Source of the DNA: Polaribacter batillariae
GTDB lineage: Bacteria > Bacteroidota > Bacteroidia > Flavobacteriales > Flavobacteriaceae
DNA: 64,000 nucleotides
Assembly: GCF_017498485.1 (NCBI RefSeq)
Contig: NZ_CP071795.1
Span: forward strand, 868,001-932,000
Direction of reading: 5' to 3'
Each line of letters begins with the position of its first letter. The first letter of the stretch is position 1. Positions 19,842 through 29,533 of the stretch are shown here, piece after piece. Under the pieces are notes generated by a model. The model did no database searches, was not told where the DNA came from, and worked only from the letters and a program-made list of their open reading frames with translations. The position numbers and the translations under genes are program-made.

Positions 19842-21560
19842 TTAATACCCTTCGTTTTGCCCTAAATTTGAATTTAAAAGTGCATCTGAAGAAGGAATAG
19901 GCCATAAATATTGACGTGCTGGGAAATTTGTTTCGTTTAAGGTTCTAGCCAAACCAGCTTCTACCAAAGGAGCGAAATTGGCTATACCGTCTTCATCTAA
20001 TTGAGGTGTCATTCCCCAAAACCATAAATCAGGCTCCACAACGTCTTCGATTATACTTCCTATATTTGCCATTCCATAAGTGTTTCCTGTTAAAGCTTTC
20101 TCTGCTAGCCTCCATCTTATAAGATCCATATACCTTAGCCCTTCGTTTGCAAACTCTGCCCGTCTTTCATTTCTTACTATGTATCTTAGTTTTGTTTGAT
20201 CTATTGTTGTAACCACAGGGTTAGAAAAATTTGAACCGGCGTAAGCTCTATCCCTAACTTTATTAATAGCAGCAAGCACGCTGGCATCAATCTCGTCTAG
20301 TTCTATTTTTGACTCGGCATAAATTAACAACACATCTGCATATCTTATCACTATATGATTATTTTCTGCAGTTGATGGAGCTTTCCATGTTTCGTCAATA
20401 AATTTTTTCCAAAGTAATCCATTGTAAGAGGCAAAAGTTCTATTACTTCGTGTATCGTGATTAAACCTCATTTCCCCTGTATTATAATCAAATACTTGCA
20501 ATCTTTCTGGGTGAGGTGTATATTCTATATTCATAAAATTAGAACCGTCACTTGGTAATAATCCGTCGCCATCTTCTAAAGAACCAAATGGAACAATGGT
20601 TGCCAAACACCTTGGATCTCTATTTTTAAAAGGATTTCGGGGGTCGAACAAAGGAGATTCATCTATAGGCAATCCGTCAACACATTCATAAGATGCTAAT
20701 AGCTCCCAAGTAGGTTGTTTAGCTCCCCAGCCGCCATGAGTTCTTGGTAGAAAATCTGGTAAATTGTCATTTCTGTTTACACCTAAGGCATCACTTCTAG
20801 GAATCGAAAATATCAATTCATCAGATGTTTTGGTACCGGAAAGGAATAATTCTCCATAGTTTGGATGCAATGCATACTCTTTTAAATCCATACAATCTTG
20901 AGCGGCTTCTGCAGCAATTTGATGATCTCCCATGTACAGTGCAATTCTAGCTTTCATAGCCATAGCTGCACCTTTAGTAGCATATTGTAATCCGGAATAA
21001 GATACTGGCAAATTGGTTATCGCGTTATCGTAATAATCGTATATTTTTTGTAGAATCTCTGTTTTGTTTGTTCTACCAATTTCAAAAGCTTCATCTACCG
21101 TTAATTCTTCTTCAAAAAAAGGCACATCTCCATAATGCGTTATTAAGTAACTCCAAAAAGAAGCGATAAAAAAGTTGGCTTCTCCTAAAAAGGTTTTGGC
21201 TTCTTTATCTGTTAAAACCCCATTTTGGTTCTCGATTTGCTTTTTAATAGAAATTAATCTTGAGATACCTTTGTATTTATCTTTCCATCTAGCAGCCGCC
21301 CGACCATCCTCAGAATTTAAGGTTCCTGCTTTTATAACATCTAAAGCATCTCTTCGTTGAAAATCGTCATCTACACCATTGCCAGATTCGTCTTTTATCC
21401 AGTGAAACATTCTGTAACCTTCGTTTAGTCCCTCTCTAAACTGGATTTTACTGATAAAAGGAGCTGTTGTTGGTGCATCTAATGGCACTAAATCTAACTC
21501 TGTACAAGAGTTTATTATTAATAGTAGTAAAAACGCTATTTTATTTGTCTGTTTTTTCAT
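19842..21560 (-). CDS. SusD-like outer-membrane glycan-binding lipoprotein (pair 2)
   Basis: 572 aa, RagB/SusD family. Lipobox INSC (Cys19). Family features are FLGEANFFIASFWSYLITHYGDVPFF near 125-145, AMKARIALYMGDHQIAAEAAQ (TPR helices), VIRYADVLLIYAESKIE and the C-terminal RNERRAEFANEGLRYMDLIRW. It ends in NLGQNEGY. It is 11 nt downstream of its susC. It lids the SusC barrel and binds substrate on the cell surface; the ligand is unknown. Low overall similarity to the first SusD (864-2684) suggests that the two pairs handle different glycans or fragments. Confidence 0.95.
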   Translation of the reverse strand: MKKQTNKIAFLLLLIINSCTELDLVPLDAPTTAPFISKIQFREGLNEGYRMFHWIKDESGNGVDDDFQRRDALDVIKAGTLNSEDGRAAARWKDKYKGISRLISIKKQIENQNGVLTDKEAKTFLGEANFFIASFWSYLITHYGDVPFFEEELTVDEAFEIGRTNKTEILQKIYDYYDNAITNLPVSYSGLQYATKGAAMAMKARIALYMGDHQIAAEAAQDCMDLKEYALHPNYGELFLSGTKTSDELIFSIPRSDALGVNRNDNLPDFLPRTHGGWGAKQPTWELLASYECVDGLPIDESPLFDPRNPFKNRDPRCLATIVPFGSLEDGDGLLPSDGSNFMNIEYTPHPERLQVFDYNTGEMRFNHDTRSNRTFASYNGLLWKKFIDETWKAPSTAENNHIVIRYADVLLIYAESKIELDEIDASVLAAINKVRDRAYAGSNFSNPVVTTIDQTKLRYIVRNERRAEFANEGLRYMDLIRWRLAEKALTGNTYGMANIGSIIEDVVEPDLWFWGMTPQLDEDGIANFAPLVEAGLARTLNETNFPARQYLWPIPSSDALLNSNLGQNEGY

Positions 21561-21571
21561 CTTTTTAATCT

Positions 21572-24500
21572 TTAAAAGTTAGCTCTTAACCCTATAACGA
21601 AAGATTTCGTTAAAAAATAACCTGTTCCTGAAGTTTGTTCTGGATCTACACCATTAGGAAGGTTATCAAAAGTAAATAAATCATTGCCCGTTAAAGATAA
21701 CCTAAGGTTTGTTAATCCTACTTTTTCAAGAGGACTTTTAGGCAAAGTATAACCTAGTGTTATGGTTTTAATTCTTAGGTATGCTCCATTTTTTAACCAA
21801 AAATCTGAGAATCTATAATTATTGCCAACAGAGGTTTCGGAAAGTCTTGGATATTTTACATTTTGATTAACTTCTGGCGTGTTATTTACACTCCAGTAAC
21901 TACTAGCATATTCTTTGCTAGGTGAAAGCCAAGAGGCACGAAATGGTTGAATAAAAGTTTGGGATAAATAAAAATTTTGTTTTCCAACGCCTTGAAAGGC
22001 CATACCTAAATCGAATCCTTTGTATGCCATGTTAATTCTTCCTCCATAAATGTACCTTGGTGCAGAACTTCCTAAAAATGTTCTATCCAAATCGTTAATA
22101 ATACCATCGGGTTCACCATCTGGCCCACTTATGTCTTTATATTTAACATCTCCAGGTTTAACAGAAGCATTTGTAACTGGTGAGTTATCTACTTCTTCTT
22201 GAGTTTGAAAAAGTCCGTCTGATTGCAAACCATAAAATTCTTGAAATTCGTGCCCTTCTTCTGATAGTGTAACCCCACTAAAAAGACGTTTGCCATTAAT
22301 ATCTCCAATAATAGATTCTGCATCCGAAATATTAAATGAAACTGCATAATCAAAATCATCTCCAATACGGTCGTTCCAAGATATGGTTGTTTCCCATCCT
22401 TTGGTAGTCATACCTCCTACATTTACTACTGGATCTTCAAAACCTACTAAGTCTGGAACACTTAAGCTTAACAGCATATCTCTTGTTTCTTTAATAAAAT
22501 ATTCACCCTCTAAAGACAATTTGTTATTAAATAAACCTAGCTCTACTCCAAAATTCTTAGTCGCTGTTGTTTCCCATCTAATGTTAGGAGTCGTTAAAAA
22601 TAATTGAGATAATGCTCTAACTTCTTCTACATCTGAACCATTGGCTATTAAAGCATTTTGAATTTGTAACAAGGTTAAATATAAATAGTTGCCCAATCTA
22701 TCATTTCCTAGTTCTCCATAAGAACTTTTTAGTTTTAAATAAGAAATAGGCGATGCTAAGGATTTCATAAATTCTTCGTTGGAAACCGTCCATGCAGCAG
22801 AAACAGAAGGAAAGGTACCCCATCTATAGTCGCTTCCAAACCTAGAAGACCCATCTCTTCTTATGGCAGCTGATAGATAATATTTATTATCGAAATTATA
22901 ATTAACTCTTCCGAAGAGAGAAGAATAAGCCAATTCTGAAACAGATGTATTATTGTTAAATATCTCTCCTGTTGTAGCTTGGTTTAAATATGGAAAATCT
23001 GGACTAACAAACCGATCTCCTAGCACTCCTAAATTTTCAGTTTTTGAACCTCTTTCTTCAAAACCTCCAAGAACTTTTACTCCGTGCTTACCAAAAGATT
23101 TATCATAATTTACAAGGGCTTGTAATGTTACAGCTGTAAATTCGGATCTTGATTCTGCTAGCCTATTTACAGTTTGCCCAGGTATTAGAGTTCCAGAGCC
23201 TAACTGATCTGGATCGTCTGCATCCCAATATCTAACTTCTTTTGAAAATGATTTTCCTTTTGTAAAGGTTGCAGTAGGGGTTACATTTAATGTGAATTTT
23301 AAATCTTCTATCGGTTTGTAATGTAGTCCTAGTCTTCCTGTAAGAAGGTACGAGTCGTTTTTTGCAAACCCACCTTCTCTAAAACGTAGATAAATGTTAG
23401 CCCCACTCTTTCCTTCTGCATATCTTCCGTCTTCCCATAAAGCAGGATAAATAGGACCTGATTGCAAAGCTTCTCCAATTGGATTAACAATAGGATTATT
23501 TGTTTTGAGCAATCTAAAATTGATGTCGGCAACAGCACCAAATTTATCCGAAATTTTAAAATCATTATTTATTCTTGCAGTTACACGGCTCCAATTTCTT
23601 TGGTTATATAATGCATTTTGATATTCGTAACCAACAAAAATATTTGATTTTAATTTTTCAGTACCTCCAGAAATGTTAATATTATGTCTATAGCCTGTTG
23701 AATTTTTCTTTAAAATAAGACCTGCCCAATCGGTATCTGGATATTCATTTCTATCTTGTGCAGCTTCTCCTGTAATGTATTTGTTTATTCTGTCTTCAGA
23801 CCAAATAGGGTATAAATCATTGCCATTTCCATCATCATTCCATGATTTTTCATTATCCATCCGCAAGTATTGTAATGCGCCTACGTATTCGCGTTCTTTA
23901 GTTGGGGTATTGATAAAATAATCACCACTATAACTAAACTTAAAAACACCTTTTTTAGCTCTTTTGGTTGTTATAATAATAACCCCTGCTGCTGCTCTGG
24001 AACCATAAATGGCAGCCGCAGCTGCATCTTTTAATATCGATATGCTTTCAACTTGATCGGGAGTTACGTCATTAATGTTTCCTGGAACATCATCGATAAG
24101 CACTAGTGGGTCATTACTTCCTTGAAGTGTTGTATTACCCCTTATTCGAATGGTATTCCCTGCTCCTGGGGCAGAACTTGATCTTGTTACTCTAAGTCCT
24201 GCAACAGATCCTTGTAGTGCATTAGAAACATTGGTTGTACTTCTTTCTGTTATAGCTTCTGATTTGATTGTTGCTATAGATCCTGTTATATCTTTCTTTG
24301 TTATAGTACCATAACCCACAACTACTACTTCTTCGAGTGATGAGGTAGCTTCTTTTAATATAATGTTTGTTTTGGCTTGTCCGTTTAAAGGTTTTTCTTG
24401 AGTAATATAACCTATAAACGAAACTACTAGTACTGCATTTTTATTAGAAACTTTTAAAGAAAAATTACCATCAAAATCGGTTGTAGTTCCATTGGTAGTT

Positions 24501-24982
24501 CCTTTCTCTAAAATCGTGGCTCCAAGCAAAGGCTCTCCTACCTGATCTGTAACAGTACCAGATATCTTATATTGTTGTTGTTTTAAAACCGATTCTTTTG
24601 GTTTTTCTTTAATAAGAATACCGTTATTGGCAGTCATGATAATGTCTAAATCGCCTTTTGACAAACTTTGTTTTAGCAATTTGCTTGTCTTTATAATTCC
24701 TTTTTTAACCTGTACTTTAGGAAAGTCTTTAAAAATACCTTCTTCATAAAAGAATCTGTAATCGGTTTGTTTCATAATCAAATCGAAAACTTCGTCAACT
24801 GTTAATGTTTTGTTTTCTTCTATTCTTATTTTGGAGTTTTGAGATGCTGCATCACTAGGTGCAAAAGCGAAAACCATTGTGCAACATAGAAAAATTAATG
24901 TTTTCATAATATTGATTAAGAGCCTTTTTCTGATTCCAATAGTTATCAATAGAAAATAAGCGTTGGTTAATTTAATTTGCAT
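21572..24982 (-). CDS. SusC-like TonB-dependent transporter with STN domain (pair 2)
   Basis: 1136 aa. In order: signal region; STN domain (about 52-125); carboxypeptidase-regulatory-like domain (about 137-220); SusC signature LEEVVVVGYGTITKKDITG; plug with SNALQGSVAGLRV; and a barrel ending VIGLRANF. It imports oligosaccharide through the outer membrane, powered by TonB. The STN domain links it to the FecR gene 126 nt upstream. The N-terminus has the same two-part form as the first SusC (a basic leader, then MKTLIFLCC), so the upstream ATG was kept. Confidence 0.95.
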   Translation of the reverse strand: MQIKLTNAYFLLITIGIRKRLLINIMKTLIFLCCTMVFAFAPSDAASQNSKIRIEENKTLTVDEVFDLIMKQTDYRFFYEEGIFKDFPKVQVKKGIIKTSKLLKQSLSKGDLDIIMTANNGILIKEKPKESVLKQQQYKISGTVTDQVGEPLLGATILEKGTTNGTTTDFDGNFSLKVSNKNAVLVVSFIGYITQEKPLNGQAKTNIILKEATSSLEEVVVVGYGTITKKDITGSIATIKSEAITERSTTNVSNALQGSVAGLRVTRSSSAPGAGNTIRIRGNTTLQGSNDPLVLIDDVPGNINDVTPDQVESISILKDAAAAAIYGSRAAAGVIIITTKRAKKGVFKFSYSGDYFINTPTKEREYVGALQYLRMDNEKSWNDDGNGNDLYPIWSEDRINKYITGEAAQDRNEYPDTDWAGLILKKNSTGYRHNINISGGTEKLKSNIFVGYEYQNALYNQRNWSRVTARINNDFKISDKFGAVADINFRLLKTNNPIVNPIGEALQSGPIYPALWEDGRYAEGKSGANIYLRFREGGFAKNDSYLLTGRLGLHYKPIEDLKFTLNVTPTATFTKGKSFSKEVRYWDADDPDQLGSGTLIPGQTVNRLAESRSEFTAVTLQALVNYDKSFGKHGVKVLGGFEERGSKTENLGVLGDRFVSPDFPYLNQATTGEIFNNNTSVSELAYSSLFGRVNYNFDNKYYLSAAIRRDGSSRFGSDYRWGTFPSVSAAWTVSNEEFMKSLASPISYLKLKSSYGELGNDRLGNYLYLTLLQIQNALIANGSDVEEVRALSQLFLTTPNIRWETTATKNFGVELGLFNNKLSLEGEYFIKETRDMLLSLSVPDLVGFEDPVVNVGGMTTKGWETTISWNDRIGDDFDYAVSFNISDAESIIGDINGKRLFSGVTLSEEGHEFQEFYGLQSDGLFQTQEEVDNSPVTNASVKPGDVKYKDISGPDGEPDGIINDLDRTFLGSSAPRYIYGGRINMAYKGFDLGMAFQGVGKQNFYLSQTFIQPFRASWLSPSKEYASSYWSVNNTPEVNQNVKYPRLSETSVGNNYRFSDFWLKNGAYLRIKTITLGYTLPKSPLEKVGLTNLRLSLTGNDLFTFDNLPNGVDPEQTSGTGYFLTKSFVIGLRANF

Positions 24983-25108
24983 AAACTTGTTATTTGGTTA
25001 GTTAAACTTTAATTAATAAAATATAAAGAGAATAGAGACTTATACTTTTGCCTGTTAAGCTTTATCCTTCTTTTTTTAAAATTTTATTTTACTTCATAGG
25101 CCAGGGTT

Positions 25109-26287
25109 TTATTTTATTATTAGGGTTTTATTTACAATTTTATAATTAGTTATGGTGCTTGATTTCATAATTGATAAAACCTCTTCGAGTTTAAGTTTTT
25201 TATCTAATGTGCCTTTAAACTTTAATAACTCTAAGGTTTTGTTCTCAAAAACGACGTCAATATCATACCAGCGAGATATTACCTTCATAATATTTTTTAA
25301 TGGTTTTCCTTTAAAACTAAAAACACCCTTTCTCCACGATGTTTCTGCATCTACATCTGCTTGATAAATGCGAATGTTATTGTTATTTAAACTTAAATTT
25401 GATTGTTCGTTTGGAACTAAGTCATATTTATTATTATCTATATCAATAACTACTTTACCTTTTACCAGTGTGGTGTAAATATTTGTTTCATCTTTATAGG
25501 CTTTGATATTGAATTCGGTTCCTAATACTTTAACTTCTTGGTGTTTATTGAATACTTTAAACTTGGCTCCATTATGGTTTGTACTTGGTGAAACGTCAAA
25601 ATAAGCTTCTCCGTAAACCAGCTCAACTTGCCTAGTTTTACCATCTACAAAACTTATGGGATATTTTAATTGAGACTCGGAATTTAGCCAAACTTCTGTG
25701 CCATCGGAAAGAACAACATGAAATTGCCCTCCTCTTGGTACGGTTAAATAGTTGTATTCAATCTTAATCTCTGTTGATTTTTTTTTGTCGGTGTTATAAA
25801 TAATTTTTTCTCCATTGCTATTGGCATTTTGTGTTTTATAGATGTTTCCTTTTTGTAAAGCTATAACAGAACCATCTTCTAAGGTAAGGGTGGCTTTATC
25901 GGTACCTGGTAAAATGCTATTGGTATTTACTATTGTTGGAGTATTGTTTTTTTCTACACCTCTATTAAAAAAGCCTTTAAGGAAATAACTTGTGGCTAAT
26001 ACCCCTATGAATGCAGCTGCTACGTATTGCCATCTATAATTTTTCTTTTTGGTTGGTTGGTTGTTCTTTTTTACAATTTCTATGATGTTGTTATGGATGC
26101 GAAGGGCATCTACCTCAGACAAGACTGGCTTATTATTAAGAAGCTCTATAACATCTTCTACAGATGGTATTTGGTCGGATTTTTTTATATTTTGAATGTA
26201 TGCAATAATTTCTTCTATCTCTTCCTTGCTACATTTATTAAGAACAAATTTGCTTAGTAGGTCTTTTATATAATTTTTTGATTGCAT
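25109..26287 (-). CDS. FecR-family anti-sigma factor (pair 2)
   Basis: 392 aa. N-terminal cytoplasmic helical part (1-85), one membrane helix (about 87-104), FecR domain with YLTVPRGGQFHVVLSDGTEV and VELVYGEAYFDVSPS, and a C-terminal DUF4974-like domain (about 310-392). It is the membrane relay between SusC (21572-24982) and the sigma factor 79 nt upstream. Compared with the FecR at 6225-7397, the central domain is nearly identical over more than 100 residues while both ends have diverged. This suggests a duplicated module whose partner-contacting ends were re-specialised. Confidence 0.93.
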   Translation of the reverse strand: MQSKNYIKDLLSKFVLNKCSKEEIEEIIAYIQNIKKSDQIPSVEDVIELLNNKPVLSEVDALRIHNNIIEIVKKNNQPTKKKNYRWQYVAAAFIGVLATSYFLKGFFNRGVEKNNTPTIVNTNSILPGTDKATLTLEDGSVIALQKGNIYKTQNANSNGEKIIYNTDKKKSTEIKIEYNYLTVPRGGQFHVVLSDGTEVWLNSESQLKYPISFVDGKTRQVELVYGEAYFDVSPSTNHNGAKFKVFNKHQEVKVLGTEFNIKAYKDETNIYTTLVKGKVVIDIDNNKYDLVPNEQSNLSLNNNNIRIYQADVDAETSWRKGVFSFKGKPLKNIMKVISRWYDIDVVFENKTLELLKFKGTLDKKLKLEEVLSIMKSSTITNYKIVNKTLIIK

Positions 26288-26366
26288 TATATACTTTTTT
26301 GTATATATAATACAGATGAGTTTAATGGAAGTACTATGTATGGTTTATTTTTTTTTAAAAAAACAT

Positions 26367-26966
26367 TTAGTCGAGCCATCGTGATGATATGAGTGTGAGT
26401 AAAAATGTAACATCGCCATGATTTTGTAAAAAATTTCTAATACTACTCAATGCCTTGCTCATTTGGCCTTTAACCGTACTTACCGAAATATCTAACTCTT
26501 TACTAATTTCCTTATAACTCATACCTTTGTTGCGAGACATTTCGAAAATAATTTTACATTTTGGTGTCAATTGATTAATAGCATTATTTTTTATAACCTC
26601 GTAATCTTTCTCTTCAATTTTATCTTCAATAGTACTATATCGTTTTTGGCTTTTATAGAATACCTCTTCTCTAAGCGTTCTATTATTTGCTACTTTACTA
26701 ATAAGATTAAATGTAAGGTTTCTAGTAATGGTAAAGACATAAGATTTGAAAGATAAATCTGGATTTAAGCGGTCTCTATATTGCCAGATTTTAAGAAATA
26801 CATCCTGCACAATTCCTTCGGCCAGCACTTTTGTTTTTAGCATACTTATACTATATGCATAAACATCATTTCGGTAAGTATCAAAAAGTTTTCGAAACGC
26901 TTTATTATTTCCTTTTATAAGCTCCTTAACTAATAATTTTTCAGTATTAATATTATTATCTGACAT
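26367..26966 (-). CDS. ECF RNA polymerase sigma factor (pair 2)
   Basis: 199 aa. Region 2 spans about 22-90 (FRKLFDTYRNDVYAYSISML, then GIVQDVFLKIWQYRD). Region 4 spans about 130-180 (LTPKCKIIFEMSRNKGMSYK, then ISVSTVKGQMSKAL as the recognition helix). It is the Bacteroidota FecI-like type paired with FecR. It is the first gene of the sigma-fecR-susC-susD set, all on the minus strand, so it is probably autoregulated. Unlike the first sigma gene it is intact. The last 15 residues are hydrophobic (VTFLLTLISSRWLD), an oddity also seen at the end of the first sigma (GVLFLLFR). Confidence 0.93.
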   Translation of the reverse strand: MSDNNINTEKLLVKELIKGNNKAFRKLFDTYRNDVYAYSISMLKTKVLAEGIVQDVFLKIWQYRDRLNPDLSFKSYVFTITRNLTFNLISKVANNRTLREEVFYKSQKRYSTIEDKIEEKDYEVIKNNAINQLTPKCKIIFEMSRNKGMSYKEISKELDISVSTVKGQMSKALSSIRNFLQNHGDVTFLLTLISSRWLD

Positions 26967-27967
26967 TATTTTTTTCTTGTTGAGGGTTTAATTATAATAA
27001 AAAGAACCTTGTTTTTACGTATTGAACTTTTGGTGAAAATTTATTCAATAATAAACAAATTTAACAAATTAACAAATTCTTGATAATGAAATTACCTTGA
27101 TTTTTAAGTTTATAGAATCTCTTTAACCCAATTACAATAAAAGCAAGGAAACTGAAACCTTTTCAGCTTGATGTTGTAATGTTAAAGTGATTTAAAAGTG
27201 AACGAAAGCTATCTTTCTAAGCATTCGTTCGTTCAGCTGAGTATCGCTGTTTGTATAATTTTTTATCAAAAAAATAATCGTTATCTTTATTTCTACTATG
27301 CCTATTCTAACAAATATTTGCTACAAAAGGAGGTGCTTTAGATTTAAATCCTCTTTTTGGTAATGGTAAATAGGAAACTATTTCTAATTTTACATCTCTT
27401 TGTCGAGTACTTGGTGCACTGGGTTGTAATTTTATGTTTCGCAACACAAATCTCTACAACCCTTTTATTTTTACCTAAAAAAAGTCAAGATGACTTCATC
27501 TATAAATATATATATTTCTACGCCTTTTTAATTTTATTTTTTTAAATAGAATTGTAGTATTGGGTTTGTTTATTTGATACTTTAATTGAGAATTCTAAAA
27601 AATACAATCAGCACGAATTTTGGGTTTTATATTTTTTTCTCTTAAACTGTCTAATATTTTATTAGACTTACTAATTTGATTTTTAAGCTTTTCTATCTAG
27701 GGGATATTAATTTCATTGTAGGTTTTTTTTGAATATTATAATTTTCAATTAAGCGTTTGATTGATTTTACTTCTTGAAATTATTATTATATTCTATCAAA
27801 ATAAAATATCACTAATGCTAAAGGTAAGAATAATTGCTAACTTTAATTAAAGTTTTCAGCTAAAAATATTGCATTATAAAGGTTTAATACTTTACCAGAT
27901 TGTTCAAAAATAATAGGATAATAATTATAAATCGTATTCTATTTTAAATTTAAAATATTTGCATTTA
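26967..27967. other. Gene-poor 1-kb spacer with a hairpin and possible gene remnants
   Basis: No convincing intact gene. The right-hand end of region A holds the sigma promoter, which I could not place. An inverted repeat with arms GAACGAA/TTCGTTC (27200-27230) could be a hairpin or binding site. Two short stretches look like broken coding sequence. One on the plus strand around 27310-27460 reads GGALDLNPLFGNGK, then a stop, then ETISNFTSLCRVLGALG. One on the minus strand around 27605-27700 reads IEKLKNQISKSNKILDSLRE and continues to a stop. Neither could be assigned to a family. The spacer separates region A from the uronate module. Confidence 0.4.
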
Positions 27968-29458
27968 TCAACGAACTCCACGACTTCTTAAATAATTTAG
28001 TAAAAGTCTTGGTCTGTCTGTTTGTATCATATTTACACCATTATTAATTAACCAACCCCACGCATTATCTGGGTCGGTTATTGCTTTTTCATCATCATGT
28101 CCACCACTTCTATTAGCAGTAATGGAATGTACCCAAACCTTATCTTTATTTTTGGCAATAACACTCATAAACTTGGTAATAGGAGCATCATCTTTTTCAA
28201 ATTTAATGGCATATGCTAACGGATTAATATCCGATTCAAATTCTTTAATATACTTATCAATATTTTTAATTTTTTTGCTTACTCCAGGTATATAATTCAG
28301 CTTTTTTAAAATATTTCCATAATATGCATAAGCCTCTTTAAGAGGCCTATAAGAACGTAAAATTACTTGATTTGTCGTGCCAGTTTCTTCTAAAATTTGT
28401 GCAATTTTTTTGAATGGAATTTCCGATTTTACGTCTAAATCAAGTATAATTTTTCCTTTACTAAATAACAAAGCTTCTTTAAGAGTTGGAATTTTGTATT
28501 TAGTTTTTCTACCTACACCATCTTTTAGAACGAGCTGTTTTATTTCTTTTAGTGTTTTTTCTTTTACAGCTCCTTTTCCATTGGTGGTTCTTTCTAACTT
28601 TTTATCGTGCATAATAATTATATGCCCATCTTTCGTTTCTGCAATATCAATTTCTACAGCATCTACGCCCATATCAATACAACCTTTTATAGCTTGAATG
28701 GAATTTTCTGGAGCATTTCGCCAATCTCCTCTATGTGCTATCACAAAAACATAATTGTCTGAAGGATTTTTTAAATGTTGTAAACTCTTTTTTAAATGCC
28801 CATAATCATTTACTTTATTCTCTATTATCTTTTTCCACTTCAAATAGCCTTTTCCATTCAAATGAAGTCCGTCTAAAGATAAGTTATTATATAATTGATC
28901 TTCTTCATTAGGATTTGCAAAATGAGAAAAGAGGTCTATATAAAAAACTTTTGTTTTGTCTTCTAATTTTTTGATACCTTCGTTAATGGCCTTAATAGAA
29001 GAAATTGGGCGTTCTGGCCTATTATAAGTTGGTAGTAGGCTTTGAAGATATACTATGGTATTTGGACTCTCTTTTCTTATTTTTTCTGTAATTTGGGTAA
29101 TTTTTTGAATGATATATTCGGGAGTTTTTTTATTACGTAAGTCGTTCGTACCAATAAGTAAGAAAATTTTTTCAGGGCGAGATTCTGTAACTTCATCCAA
29201 ACGATATAAGACACCATCGCTCGTATCTCCACCAATTCCACGATTAATAATATGGTTATTTTTAAATAATTCTCGCCATGTGCCTTGTTCGGTAATACTA
29301 TTTCCTCAAAAAACAATTTCTCCATTATGGTTAGGCATTTGCTCATAAACACTTTTGCGATGGTAGTATTTTTTTGAGAAATGAGTTGTGTCTATTTCCT
29401 GAGCATAACTGCATAAAAAGAAAAAAAAGACACCAAAAATGTTAAGTAGATTTTTCAT
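27968..29458 (-). pseudogene. SGNH hydrolase - glycerophosphodiester phosphodiesterase fusion, interrupted by in-frame TGA
   Basis: The natural start is the ATG at 29456-29458, which opens a signal peptide (MKNLLNIFGVFFFFLC). Codon 51 (29306-29308) is TGA, just before GNSITEQG, the SGNH/GDSL block that holds the catalytic Ser. The same frame then runs unbroken for 445 codons. Downstream are SGNH blocks (NRGIGGDTS, LLIGTNDLR, DGLHLNGKGY), then a GDPD domain from about residue 235 (FVIAHRGDWRNAPENSIQAI, VEIDIAETKDGHIIIMHD). Translation from the internal Met at 29200 would give a 410-aa protein without signal peptide or nucleophile. The usual residue at the stop is hydrophobic (Leu in VFLGNSIT). 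It may be a real nonsense mutation, readthrough or a base error. It follows the TRAP genes by 75 nt. Confidence 0.8.
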
Positions 29459-29533
29459 AACTATAAATAATTTATATTTTTTAATTTTTGAATTCTATCA
29501 ATATTATATTTCCCAATTATTCCTAATTTAAAT

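Noticed and set aside
27357..27545. 62-aa plus-strand frame in the 1-kb spacer
   Set aside because: Very hydrophobic low-complexity translation from AT-rich DNA. A different frame of the same DNA looks more protein-like but contains stops.
29200..29200. Internal Met as the true start of a 410-aa GDPD-type protein
   Set aside because: The upstream frame encodes a signal peptide and SGNH block I in the same frame, separated only by one TGA, so the gene plainly starts at 29458.
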